NCBI RefSeq assembly: GCF_021130785.1
Contig: NC_060207.1
Location: 3,742,501-3,806,500 of the forward strand
DNA from: Homalodisca vitripennis
Taxonomy: Eukaryota; Arthropoda; Insecta; Hemiptera; Cicadellidae
Reading direction: 5' to 3'
DNA: 64,000 nt
In this document: positions 35,890-47,594 of the stretch, piece by piece
Numbering within the stretch: the stretch's first letter is position 1
Layout of the letters: every line of letters starts with the position of its first letter
The notes under the pieces: model-generated
The model's input: the letters and a program-made list of their open reading frames with translations, nothing else
Databases searched by the model: none
Told to the model about the DNA's origin: nothing
Translations under genes and position numbers: made by a program

Positions 35890-37304
35890 GTATTTTAGAA
35901 GTTAAACAAGAATCTATAAACACGATAAAGTATAGAATTTGATAGTTATTCCTCTTGAACTTGGGAATTCGAGAAGTCCAGCAACTATTGAGATCAAGTA
36001 AAATAGATATTCAAAAACGAAAATACCTCGTAAATATTATCGGAAAGTACTGGACATCAAAACGGGTGCTTTAAACACAACTTGTGCTCACAGATGACTT
36101 AACTTGTGCTCAGTAATTTACTATTTTAAAGGGGGTCGATTCCATAGCTAACCACGTCCAGTCGTTGATCATTAATAATATTTCCACCTGAGCACAAAAA
36201 AACACGGAAACCTTACCCAATACTATTTATAAAAAGTCACATTGTGAAATCATAATCTGATAGAACAAAGATTTTGTATGCGAAGGAAATAAATAATTCG
36301 TTATCCCTGATTGTTAGATTAGAGATAAAACAAAACGTTTAGAGATTTCTTTATAGAACTGCTTTTAATTGTGTAGCCTATGTTTTAGATGAGTTTGGTT
36401 AAATTGCTTTTTAAATAGTGAAAAAGTACGTAGCAATTCTGCCCGCCGGGGATTCCATTTGAAACATATTTTAAGCCATTGTGGAACGTCTCGGATTTTC
36501 TGAGGTTAAGGCCTTCAATTAGGAAACTGAATGTTTTATAATTTACGTTTTAGAGTAGACTTGTAAAATATCAATTAGTAACTCTTCTAGCGCTAATAAG
36601 TTAAATGGCAGAAACGTTATTAATATTGAAATATGAAACGGAATGTTTTAAATTAAAGTTATAGAGTGGACGGGTAAAATATCAATTAGTTTAATTCTTC
36701 TTGTGCTAATAAGGTCAAAGACGGAAAATTGACAAGTATACAAATTGGAATGAATTTATTCAATCTCAATGACAAACATTGAGATTGGTAATTTATGCAC
36801 TGTTCATTGTTTGTAGAACTGCTGGTCACCATATCATCACGACTCTATTGGTAATATGTTTATCTAAAAGTCTCACATAAGTTATTGTGTGGTTGTTTAC
36901 GCTAAGTCCATAAGCGAATTAAAAATACTGCGTTAGGGCAATGTTTTTAGTCTAAGAAAGGAAATTATGTGAACCGTTACTTAGAGAAGAAGAGTTTGAA
37001 GTCTCTAGAAGAACATTTCTATCAATATATATCTCACGGACGCACTAAAAATGGGCACATTTTAAAAAGTAAGCCAGTCGGGTTCTTTATAATGAACATG
37101 TAATATATAAAGAGTATAACCTGTAAAAAGTCTTTAAACAGGAAATTGATGTAACTCAATAACTTGCAGATCGGAATTAATTTATATGACCAATATTAGT
37201 TATTTAGGATTCCACTACATGTTGGTTGTGTAGAATATTCATGGAAGTGATTAAAACTGAGCCACCACTGCCGCAATCGCCACAGGCTGTTATGGTTACC
37301 TCAT
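35890..37304. other. AT-rich stretch, nothing recognised
   Basis: No motif or repeat of note was found on either strand. Confidence 0.5.
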
Positions 37305-40276
37305 CTGTCTGACCAACAACATGGCAGTAGTCGGACAGAGCTTTACTGTCAAGCACAATACATGAGGTTTATCAGACTAAATAATGTTATTACATCTGAC
37401 CAACAACATGGCAGTAGTCGGACAGAGCTTTACTGTCAAGCACAATACATGAGGTTTATCAGACTAAATAATGTCATTACATCTGACCAACAACATGGCA
37501 GTAGTCGGACAGAGCTTTACTGTCAAGCACAATACATGAGGTTTATCAGACTAAATAATGTCATTACATCTGACCAACAACATGGCAGTAGTCGGACAGA
37601 GCTTTACCGACAAGCACAATACATGAGGTTTATCAGACTAAATAATGTCATTACATCTGACCAACAACATGGCAGTAGTCGGACAGAGCTTTACTGTCAA
37701 GCACAATACATGAGGTTTATCAGACTAAATAATGTTATTACATCTGACCAACAACATGGCAGTAGTCGGACAGAGCTTTACCGACAAGCACAATACATGA
37801 GGTTTATCAGACTAAATAATGTCATTACATCTGACCAACAACATGGCAGTAGTCGGACAGAGCTTTACTGTCAAGCACAATACATGAGGTTTATCAGACT
37901 AAATAATGTCATTACATCTGACCAACAACATGGCAGTAGTCGGACAGAGCTTTACTGTCAAGCACAATACATGAGGTTTATCAGACTAAATAATGTCATT
38001 ACATCTGACCAACAACATGGCAGTAGTCGGACAGAGCTTTACTGTCAAGCACAATACATGAGGTTTATCAGACTAAATAATGTCATTACATCTGACCAAC
38101 AACATGGCAGTAGTCGGACAGAGCTTTACTGTCAAGCACAATACATGAGGTTTATCAGACTAAATAATGTCATTACATCTGACCAACAACATGGCAGTAG
38201 TCGGACAGAGCTTTACCGACAAGCACAATACATGAGGTTTATCAGACTAAATAATGTCATTACATCTGACCAACAACATGGCAGTAGTCGGACAGAGCTT
38301 TACTGTCAAGCACAATACATGAGGTTTATCAGACTAAATAATGTCATTACATCTGACCAACAACATGGCAGTAGTCGGACAGAGCTTTACTGTCAAGCAC
38401 AATACATGAGGTTTATCAGACTAAATAATGTCATTACATCTGACCAACAACATGGCAGTAGTCGGACAGAGCTTTACTGTCAAGCACAATACATGAGGTT
38501 TATCAGACTAAATAATGTCATTACATCTGACCAACAACATGGCAGTAGTCGGACAGAGCTTTACTGTCAAGCACAATACATGAGGTTTATCAGACTAAAT
38601 AATGTCATTACATCTGACCAACAACATGGCAGTAGTCGGACAGAGCTTTACTGTCAAGCACAATACATGAGGTTTATCAGACTAAATAATGTCATTACAT
38701 CTGACCAACAACATGGCAGTAGTCGGACAGAGCTTTACCGACAAGCACAATACATGAGGTTTATCAGACTAAATAATGTCATTACATCTGACCAACAACA
38801 TGGCAGTAGTCGGACAGAGCTTTACTGTCAAGCACAATACATGAGGTTTATCAGACTAAATAATGTCATTACATCTGACCAACAACATGGCAGTAGTCGG
38901 ACAGAGCTTTACTGTCAAGCACAATACATGAGGTTTATCAGACTAAATAATGTCATTACATCTGACCAACAACATGGCAGTAGTCGGACAGAGCTTTACC
39001 GACAAGCACAATACATGAGGTTTATCAGACTAAATAATGTCATTACATCTGACCAACAACATGGCAGTAGTCGGACAGAGCTTTACCGACAAGCACAATA
39101 CATGAGGTTTATCAGACTAAATAATGTCATTACATCTGACCAACAACATGGCAGTAGTCGGACAGAGCTTTACTGTCAAGCACAATACATGAGGTTTATC
39201 AGACTAAATAATGTCATTACATCTGACCAACAACATGGCAGTAGTCGGACAGAGCTTTACCGACAAGCACAATACATGAGGTTTATCAGACTAAATAATG
39301 TCATTACATCTGACCAACAACATGGCAGTAGTCGGACAGAGCTTTACTGTCAAGCACAATACATGAGGTTTATCAGACTAAATAATGTTATTACATCTGA
39401 CCAACAACATGGCAGTAGTCGGACAGAGCTTTACTGTCAAGCACAATACATGAGGTTTATCAGACTAAATAATGTCATTACATCTGACCAACAACATGGC
39501 AGTAGTCGGACAGAGCTTTACTGTCAAGCACAATACATGAGGTTTATCAGACTAAATAATGTTATTACATCTGACCAACAACATGGCAGTAGTCGGACAG
39601 AGCTTTACTGTCAAGCACAATACATGAGGTTTATCAGACTAAATAATGTCATTACATCTGACCAACAACATGGCAGTAGTCGGACAGAGCTTTACTGTCA
39701 AGCACAATACATGAGGTTTATCAGACTAAATAATGTTATTACATCTGACCAACAACATGGCAGTAGTCGGACAGAGCTTTACTGTCAAGCACAATACATG
39801 AGGTTTATCAGACTAAATAATGTCATTACATCTGACCAACAACATGGCAGTAGTCGGACAGAGCTTTACTGTCAAGCACAATACATGAGGTTTATCAGAC
39901 TAAATAATGTTATTACATCTGACCAACAACATGGCAGTAGTCGGACAGAGCTTTACTGTCAAGCACAATACATGAGGTTTATCAGACTAAATAATGTCAT
40001 TACATCTGACCAACAACATGGCAGTAGTCGGACAGAGCTTTACTGTCAAGCACAATACATGAGGTTTATCAGACTAAATAATGTCATTACATCTGACCAA
40101 CAACATGGCAGTAGTCGGACAGAGCTTTACTGTCAAGCACAATACATGAGGTTTATCAGACTAAATAATGTCATTACATCTGACCAACAACATTGCAGTA
40201 GTCGGACAGAGCTTTACCGACAAGCACAATACATGAGGTTTATCAGACTAAATAATGTTATTACATCTGATCAATA
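37305..40276. repeat. 87-bp satellite array, about 34 copies
   Basis: Unit: 'tctgaccaacaacatggcag', then 'tagtcggacagagctttact', 'gtcaagcacaatacatgagg' and 'tttatcagactaaataatgt'. Copies are nearly identical; only three variable sites recur: gtcatt/gttatt, ctgtcaag/ccgacaag, and one catggc/cattgc. From about 39380 to 40000 the gtt and gtc forms alternate, a 174-bp higher-order unit. The length of 87 (29 codons) keeps one plus-strand frame open for 971 codons (37362-40277). The linked TGT/CGA change is Cys to Arg, so there is no sign of protein-level constraint; I do not call a gene. Confidence 0.97.
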
Positions 40277-41957
40277 ACTTCCCATATATTCATTACATAA
40301 TAACGATGTATTAAATTATATGACAATTGCTATAAAAATGAATAATTCTCATACAAATATTTCTTAATTCATTTCGACAAAAACTTAGGATTACGGTCTC
40401 TCCTTACATGACAGGCTAAATGAAATGCTTTTGCTCGAATGCAACCATTAAATTTGGCAAAATAAATTAAAGTTTAAATTATTATACACTTACAATGTTA
40501 TGTCATTGAACTGTATTCAATAGTTTTTACAAGACGATTATAATTTCTTGAGCATTTTGAGTTTGAAAACATGTGCATGCATAAAACGTTCCAAACAGAA
40601 TGTATAGTGCCATATAATTGTGTAAATCGAGTAAAGTAAGAAATCCAAGTTGAAACTATTTGAAATTACTCTGTTGTTCAAATTTATGTTTAGGGATACG
40701 TAAAACTCGAAGAATTAATCCGTTATATTTATAGTCACCATATCCTGTACCTCTGAAATACTACCACTACTAGTGTTAAGGTAATTGATTTTGGAAACTG
40801 ATCAAGGAAAATCAATTAATAGTAAAAAAATTTAATTTTAAGAAATAAAAACAATAGATTTTATCCAGTAGTGACGTTGGAATCTGAGTGTTTATTTATT
40901 TATAAAGCAAATGTACAAAGCATTAGACATGTAAGTAAAGTGTATTACATTGCCATTCATACGGTACGTGAATAAGCGGAACTCCACTCAGGTCAGAGGA
41001 GAACAGGACAGTACAAGAGATTTTCAATGTCGATGTCTTTTTTTTTAATTTAAAAGATACATAGAGTCCTGAGGCTACATATGCTGTATTATGTACTTCA
41101 GTGAAAACTCTCACAGATACCAACTAGTGTTAAGCGTTGTACAGGATATATTCTAAACAACAACTGCTATTAATATATTTATACGATGTACATCATTTAA
41201 TAAGTTGAATATTTCTTGTATTTTTAATAGTCACTTCAAGAATATAAACAAAAAATAAAGTAAAAGTGATACACGAAGTTAATATCTGAGTGTCAGTTCC
41301 ACAGTAAAAACTGCGTGGGCTCTTCCGACATACAGCCTGCCAGATAACAAGTTGTAATGGATAAACAATTCTTTCTTGACGTTCTTTGTTTACTCGGCTG
41401 GAAACGGTTCAGTTATATTTAATTAAATATGGGATGGTTGTTGTAATAAACTCGAGCAGCTAATGAACCATCATTTTATAACCATGTCCAAAAGCATTAA
41501 TAATAAAATGAGGTATACATTTCACCATCAATCAAGAATAAATTTTGTTTCGTTATTAAATGATTTACTTATTTTTGTCTTTTCTTTTCTAAACTTAGTT
41601 TATAAATTGAAGACAAAAATCAACCTTAAGAAACGAACATTCTGTTGAAGATGTTACAATAACTATCGCTGCATTTAATGATTCGTCTTGAAGTTTTTCT
41701 TTGATTAGGTCAAAAATTCATTATGTTCCCACGATATGTCGAGAACGAATTGACTTGTAATTTGTCGTGAAATGAGCCTACATGATGATTTGTGGGCTTC
41801 AAGAAACATTGAGTTCGATGATGGTCCATGCGACTTATGAAGAGCATTTTTCATACTCATACAGAAACTACTTTCGTCTTGTACTAACACTTAAAAAGCG
41901 TATTGTATTATTTCATCCTTTCGTTTTGGGCAAAGCATGTTAGGATTTGGAATAGTC

Positions 41958-41958
<1 letters not shown>
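40277..41958. other. AT-rich stretch with one dispersed-repeat copy
   Basis: Holds the family copy at 41720-41895 listed below. The 66-codon minus-strand ORF at 40923-41123 has no recognisable motif. Confidence 0.5.
41720..41895 (+). repeat. Dispersed family copy (tail part)
   Basis: 'cgatatgtcgagaacgaatt', 'gtcgtgaaatgag' and 'gttcgatgatggtccatg' follow the same order as 'cggtatctcgaaaacaaaca', 'acgatgaaacatc' and 'tttgaagatggtgcatg' at 57240-57330. Confidence 0.45.

Positions 41959-42031
<73 letters not shown>
41959..42031. repeat. (AT)n microsatellite
   Basis: About 72 bp of uninterrupted TA dinucleotide. Confidence 0.95.
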
Positions 42032-42036
<5 letters not shown>

Positions 42037-42205
42037 CGATTCATTATTATTGGAATTATTTCGGAGCATTAGCAAGAAAATCGGCAATTATTGAAAGGAT
42101 CCGGATTCTCCCCATAAATCCTTCATATATAACCTGTTCGAAAATTCATCTAAATATAATATTTCCAAACAATAAATTGAACTTTCCCGTTTGTTTCAAT
42201 TACAA

Positions 42206-42372
42206 GGATTAAGTGAAATAGATACATGAGTTGGGGTGTTTCTTCCAACAGTGGTTACATTACATGCAAATCCACATGGTTTCGGCCTGCAAGCTAAAGG
42301 ATCTCAATTTACTAAATTCTCACTGTAGCGCACAAGCTATTTTTAAAGTTTAATTTTCTACAAAGTATGTCT
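42206..42372 (+). repeat. Direct repeat pair, copy 1 (partner 47432-47594)
   Basis: Shared blocks: 'ggattaag.gaaata', 'catgcaaatccaca', 'aagctaaagg.tctcaattta', 'aaattctc' and 'aagctattt'. Same orientation as the partner, with moderate divergence. Confidence 0.75.
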
Positions 42373-42554
42373 TTAGTCATTAAGGAATCATTTTAGCGAG
42401 TGTTTACAAATTTATTAATCTAATAAAGAACAGTCACAAAAATAGTGAATGTACAGTACTTCAATGAAACATATCATTCTTATGAAACAACAAGTTTTAA
42501 ACATTTCTTTCGATCACTATCCAAAACAAATGTAATATGTATGAGTTAAATTAT

Positions 42555-42830
42555 AGGCTGAATGCTCTCGAGATCCTGGAAAACTTTAATATCTGCATGT
42601 CTGTCTGTCTCACGTTATCTTGACAATCTTGTATAAAGTTTTCTTTCTAAATAGCCAAACATTGAAGTCGATGACTGTGCATTTCACTGCATTAGATTTG
42701 TCTAAATGTTAGTAACAAGTTTACATTGGTCATATGAGTCACCATGATGGCAATGAAAAAATCGCTAAACAAATTAATTTTCAAACAAACTGAGGACAGT
42801 CATAGAATGTTTTAAGATGTTACATAATAA
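42555..42830 (+). repeat. Dispersed family copy
   Basis: 'gctgaatgctctcgag', 'gtctgtctgtctc' and 'gaagtcgatgactgtgcatt', then 'accatgatgg' in the order seen at 57158-57420. Diverged. Confidence 0.45.
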
Positions 42831-43344
42831 CACTCGTAGCCTAACTATCAGAGTGTTGTGTACCTAAGCGAAATCTGTTATACGTAATGTGGCGGGGCTT
42901 ATTCCTGCCTGTCCAGAAGTAAATTGCTAATAAATCTTTGGAAGAATCAGTTTTTAATTATTTTAATTCATCTTCAAGATATGAACTTTGTAGCATTCAG
43001 AATACTATTGTTTAGTGCATACATTATTTCGAAACTAAACTAAAATATAATTGTAAAAAAAACACTAAATCCATACTCCAGAGAAAAAATAAGGCCGAAT
43101 TCACTAAAGAATTTGCATTAATTTACTATCACCATAATATGTGATACAAAGTCCAGGTTCTAAGAAAAGAATTAGACTGTTAAAATATGTGTATATCTAA
43201 AGGTACACATCTATGTGTACACCATAAAGGTTTGATTGGCATATTTAATAAAAGATCCAGCCGTTAAGGGTGATGTGTGTCAACATATAAAATGGTAAAC
43301 TTTGTTAGAATATTTTTCAAGATATAAAAAGTTTTAAAAATACT

Positions 43345-43570
43345 GCCAAAATTAGATGAATATAGTTTGAAAATAAATGAAATGTTGCATGTAGTTCTTA
43401 GTACGGAATTTACAATTTTTTATTCTTTAATCTGATATATACAAGTAATCAAGAAAATAAATTTCTGCGTTATTGTCTTGTTAAAAGGAAAGGTATAACG
43501 ACTTAAAAATGCAAATTAATTTGAATTACATCATTCGTAATTTTTGGACGCTATTAAATAGTCTTAACGT
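43345..43570 (+). repeat. Inverted repeat pair, arm 1 (partner 46643-46869)
   Basis: About 225 bp that match the reverse complement of 46643-46869, including 'gccaaaattagatgaatata', 'taatctgatatatacaagta' and 'atcattcgtaatttttgga'. Similarity is high throughout with scattered substitutions. Confidence 0.85.
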
Positions 43571-43788
43571 GCTTATACAGGTGCAACATCTACGAATTTA
43601 TATTGTATTTGATTATATAATATCTTCTTTTTTAATTTGTTTTTCATTATGGAAGGTTTGTTAAAGAAATATGATAAATTCGGAAATGTTCTGTTGTTAT
43701 GTACAACATAAAACAGGAACACTACATTTTGAAATTCGAAATCTGATCTTGCCTCGAGATGGATAACTACTTTTCAATATAGTTCACA

Positions 43789-45430
43789 AACTATATTAAG
43801 AGATTGTATTGACGAATAAATACGGAGATGTATGAACTTACTTTCATGTAATACGTGTAATCCTAGTCCACTCAGAAATGTTTGAAGTTTGAACTATATT
43901 AAGAGATTGTATTGACGAATAAATACGGAGATGTGTGAACTTACTTTCATGTAATACGTGTAATCCTAGTCCACTCAGAAATGTTTCCAGTTTGAACTAT
44001 ATTAACAGATTGTATTGACGAATAAATACGGAGATGTATGAACTTACTTTCATGTAATACGTGTAATCCTAGTCCACTCAGAAATGTTTCCAGTTTGAAC
44101 TTTATTAAGAGATTGTATTTACGAATAAATACGGAGATGTATGAACTTACTTTCATGTAATACGTGTAATCCTAGTCCACTCAGAAATGTTTCCAGTTTG
44201 AACTATATTAAGAGATTGTATTGACGAATAAATACGGAGATGTATGAACTTACTTTCATGTAATACGTGTAATCCTAGTCCACTCAGAAATGTTTGAAGT
44301 TTGAACTATATTAACAGATTGTATTGACGAATAAATACGGAGATGTATGAACTTACTTTCATGTAATACGTGTAATCCTAGTCCACTCAGAAATGTTTGA
44401 AGTTTGAATTATATTAACAGATTGTATTGACGAATAAATACGGAGATGTATGAACTTACTTTCATGTAATACGTGTAATCCTTGTCCACTCAGAAATGTT
44501 TGAAGTTTGAACTATATTAACAGATTGTATTTACGAATAAATACGGAGATGTATGAACTTACTTTCATGTAATACGTGTAATCCTAGTCCACTCAGAAAT
44601 GTTTCCAGTTTGAACTATATTAACAGATTGTATTGACGAATAAATGCGGAGATGTATGAACGTACTTTCATGTAATACGTGTAATCCTAGTCCACTCAGA
44701 AATGTTTCCAGTTTGAACTATATTAACAGATTGTATTGACAAATAAATACGGAGATGCATGAACTTACTTTCATGTAATACGCGTAATCCTAGTCCACTC
44801 AGAAATGTTTGAAGTTTGAACTATATTAAGAGATTGTATTTACGAATAAATACGGAGATGTATGAACTTACTTTCATGTATACGTGTAATCCTAGTCCAC
44901 TCAGAAATGTTTCCAGTTTGAGCTATATTAACAGATTGTATAAATACGGAGATGTATGAACTTACTTTCATGTAATACGTGTAATCCTAGTCCACTCAGA
45001 AATGTTTGAAGTTTGAACTATATTAAACAGATTGTATTGACGAATAAATACGGAGATGTATGAACTTACTTGCATGTAATACGTGTAATCCTAGTCCACT
45101 CAGAAATGTTTCCAGTTTGAACTATATTAACAGATTGTATTGACGAATAAATACGGAGATGTATGAACTTACTTGCATGTAATACGTGTAATCCTAGTCC
45201 ACTCAGAAATGTTTCCAGTTTGAACTATATTAACAGATTGTATTGACGAATAAATACGGAGATGTATGAACTTACTTGCATGTAATACGTGTAATCCTAG
45301 TCCACTCAGAAATGTTTCCAGTTTGAACTATATTAAGAGATTGTATTGACGAATAAATACGGAGATGTATGAACTTACTTTCATGTAATACGTGTAATCC
45401 TAGTCCACTCAGAAATGTTTCCAGTTTGAA
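43789..45430. repeat. 103-bp tandem array, about 16 copies
   Basis: Unit: 'aactatattaagagattgta', 'ttgacgaataaatacggaga', 'tgtatgaacttactttcatg', 'taatacgtgtaatcctagtc' and 'cactcagaaatgtttccagt'. Spacing is 103 bp with a few one- to twelve-base indels (a short copy near 44935). Variants include tttccag/ttgaag and ttaagag/ttaacag. On the minus strand each unit has an AAA|GTAAGT splice-donor consensus. Confidence 0.95.
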
Positions 45431-45665
45431 ACTGAAGCCTCCTTTGCAGATTTATCACTAGAAAATGCTGTCGACAGATCACTTGCAAATCCTCCAATAT
45501 AGACTTAACAAATGTCTCGAAACATAACTTTTCAAGTTTATTTTCTTTATGTCTATCCCATCCGTTATGGTGACAACTTGAGTGATCAGGCCATTTCCTG
45601 ACAAGCAACGCACACAACTTTTCTACGGCTACATCAGTTTTCTTTTGGCTTAATTTTGTTGTCAT
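45381..45665 (-). other. Exon-like ORF of unknown family next to the 103-bp array
   Basis: A 94-codon minus-strand ORF. Its first ~80 residues lie in unique sequence and have balanced, protein-like composition (for example VAVEKLCALLVRKWPD and KLEKLCFETFVKSILEDLQ). Its last ~15 residues are the end unit of the array. It stops at a TGA seven bases before an array-borne AAA|GTAAGT donor consensus. I recognise no family. It could be a piece of a host exon, a mobile-element fragment or chance. Confidence 0.25.
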
Positions 45666-46100
45666 TCGTAAAACATTTCAGGGCATAATATGACTCAATT
45701 ATTTGTTTGCAACTGCTTTTTAAAGTAAAACTAAAAGTCAAGTACTATACTTACTTATAGCATATTATGAGTTATTTTTGTGTTTATTGTATCTAATATG
45801 TAATTTTACTACCTGAACAGGGGATTACAATTCTAATAATAATTTCATTACTAATTGTTACACAAATGTTGTATAAACTATTGGTTTGTATAAATCCGAA
45901 AAGTGTTATTTAGGTGATGCATCTGTAATGTAAAATTCTTGTGAACAACAATATATCAGTCTCTTTATTGCAATTAATGGATAAGATAAAACCCTTTTTT
46001 CTCAAAGTGTTCTGCATTTACAAAAGTATTCGTGATCTCTCACGGTGGTTAATTGTTGAAATGTTTCTTCTTCTTCGATTTTATGTTACTTTCGTACTCT

Positions 46101-46158
46101 CATTGAGGTTAAGTGGTAGAGAGGACTTTATAGTCCTAACTTCGCCTCTAATAAAGAC
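46101..46158 (+). repeat. Short dispersed repeat with hairpin, copy 2
   Basis: 'gaggttaagtggtagagagg' to 'cctaacttcgcctctaataa' matches 871-935 and contains a perfect AGGACT-TTAT-AGTCCT hairpin at 46122-46137. Confidence 0.4.
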
Positions 46159-46216
46159 ATTTATCATTAGTTGAAAACGAGCTTATTCTAACCCAAAACA
46201 GAAAAAGTAAAACCGG

Positions 46217-46505
46217 AACTGCAACTAAACACCATCTCGAAGCTTCTAGAACCGGAACGAAGCGACCAGATGTAGCTACGACCAGGGTGAAGGCTCAGTA
46301 CGGATTCTAGCCCGACCACCGAAGGACAATATAAAAGAGCAGACATGACAAAACTGAACTGCAACTAAACACCATCTCGAAGCTTCTAGAACCGGAACGA
46401 AGCGACCAGATGTAGCTACGACCAGGGTGAAGGCTCAGTACGGATTCTAGCCCGACCACCGAAGGACAATATAAAAGAGCAGACATGACAAAACTGAACT
46501 GCAGC
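46217..46505 (+). promoter_or_regulatory. 140-bp duplicated module with heat-shock element and TATA box
   Basis: Two nearly identical 140-bp copies (starting at 46217 and 46357) and the start of a third. Each has GAAgcTTCtaGAA (46239-46251 and 46379-46391), a perfect three-unit binding site for heat-shock factor, and a TATAAAAG box about 80 bp downstream (46330-46337 and 46470-46477). The module is clearly more GC-rich than its surroundings. It looks like a heat-inducible promoter or a relic of one; no coding sequence follows on the plus strand. Confidence 0.5.
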
Positions 46506-46642
46506 AAGGAACATATATTTTATCAGCAGTGGATTCTATTTTATTTTTATTTATGAATCAATCGGATGTTGGCTTTGAGGGGAGTTTCTTTGTATTCTGA
46601 GATTTATATATAAAACACTTATATGTAATTTTTTATAAAATT

Positions 46643-46869
46643 AACATTAAGACTATTTAATGTCTTCCAAAAATTACGAATGATGTCACCTAAATTAATT
46701 TGTATTTTTAAGTCGTTATAACTTTCATCTTAACAAGACAATAATGCAGAAATTTATTTTCTTGATTACTTGTATATATCAGATTAAAGAATAAAAATTG
46801 TAAATTCCATACCAAGAAATACATGCAATATTTCATTTCATTTTCAAACTATATTCATCTAATTTTGGC
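46643..46869 (-). repeat. Inverted repeat pair, arm 2 (partner 43345-43570)
   Basis: Reverse-complement match described under arm 1. The two arms are separated by about 3.1 kb that includes the 103-bp array. Confidence 0.85.
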
Positions 46870-46879
46870 CTGTTGACAG

Positions 46880-47185
46880 CATAATACACGTGTGTCAAAT
46901 TTCACCTTTCTATGATAACGCGGAATTAAAAACCACAATATAGTTCTTCTAGGTGTAGCAACCCAACTACTCGTATTTCAGCCCATTTAGTGTTTTAACT
47001 TTCTAGGACATCGAGATGTTAAAAAACGGAATATAGTCCTTCTAGAGACTAGTAGGTGCAACCCCATTTTAAACCCAGTAGAATTTTGATCAAATTTTAG
47101 AATGCTTTAGTTTTCATGTTTTAGTTATGAGGCATACGTTTTCAAAATTTCAACCTCCTGTGATATTGAGGTGTTGGACAATTAG
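46880..47185 (-). repeat. Interspersed repeat copy (partner 53035-53215)
   Basis: Reverse complement contains 'ggttgaaattttgaaaacgt', 'atgcctcataact' and 'gaaaactaaag', matching 'gttgaaatctggctcacgta', 'cgcctcataactt' and 'gaaaactaagg' at 53043-53090. 'agaagaactata' or its inverse occurs in both. Internal subrepeats ('atagt.cttctag') are visible. Confidence 0.55.
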
Positions 47186-47431
47186 TCATGAATGAGAGAG
47201 TGAGTGCGTAAGGTTCGTGTCTTTTAAATAGAGATTAAGTAATGTTCCTTGAAAATGGAAAAATACATAAATATTCATGTAGGACCAAATGTTCATGGTG
47301 AGTGGAGTATGCATAAACGAAATAACTGCAACAAATCAACTCCTATAAATACAATATTTGCATAGTTACAGTATGATATGTCCAAATATTATAATGCACA
47401 TTCATTTTCTTTTAATTTCAAAAACTAGTAT

Positions 47432-47594
47432 GGATTAAGCGAAATAGGTACACGAGTAGAAGCGTTTTCCAACGGTGGCTACTTTACATGCAAATCCACA
47501 CAGTTTCAGCCTCCAAGCTAAAGGTTCTCAATTTACAAAATTCTCTTTGTAGTGCAAAAGCTATTTAAAAAAATATTATTTTCCTCAAAGTACG
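47432..47594 (+). repeat. Direct repeat pair, copy 2 (partner 42206-42372)
   Basis: See copy 1; this copy has 'cacacagtttcagcctccaa' where copy 1 has 'cacatggtttcggcctgcaa'. Confidence 0.75.

Noticed and set aside
37362..40277. 971-codon ORF with a 29-residue repeat as a protein-coding gene
   Set aside because: It lies wholly in an 87-bp satellite; an open frame follows from a unit length divisible by three. It begins and ends with the array, and the recurrent unit change is non-synonymous.
40923..41123. 66-codon minus-strand ORF as an exon
   Set aside because: No recognisable domain and no supporting neighbours.
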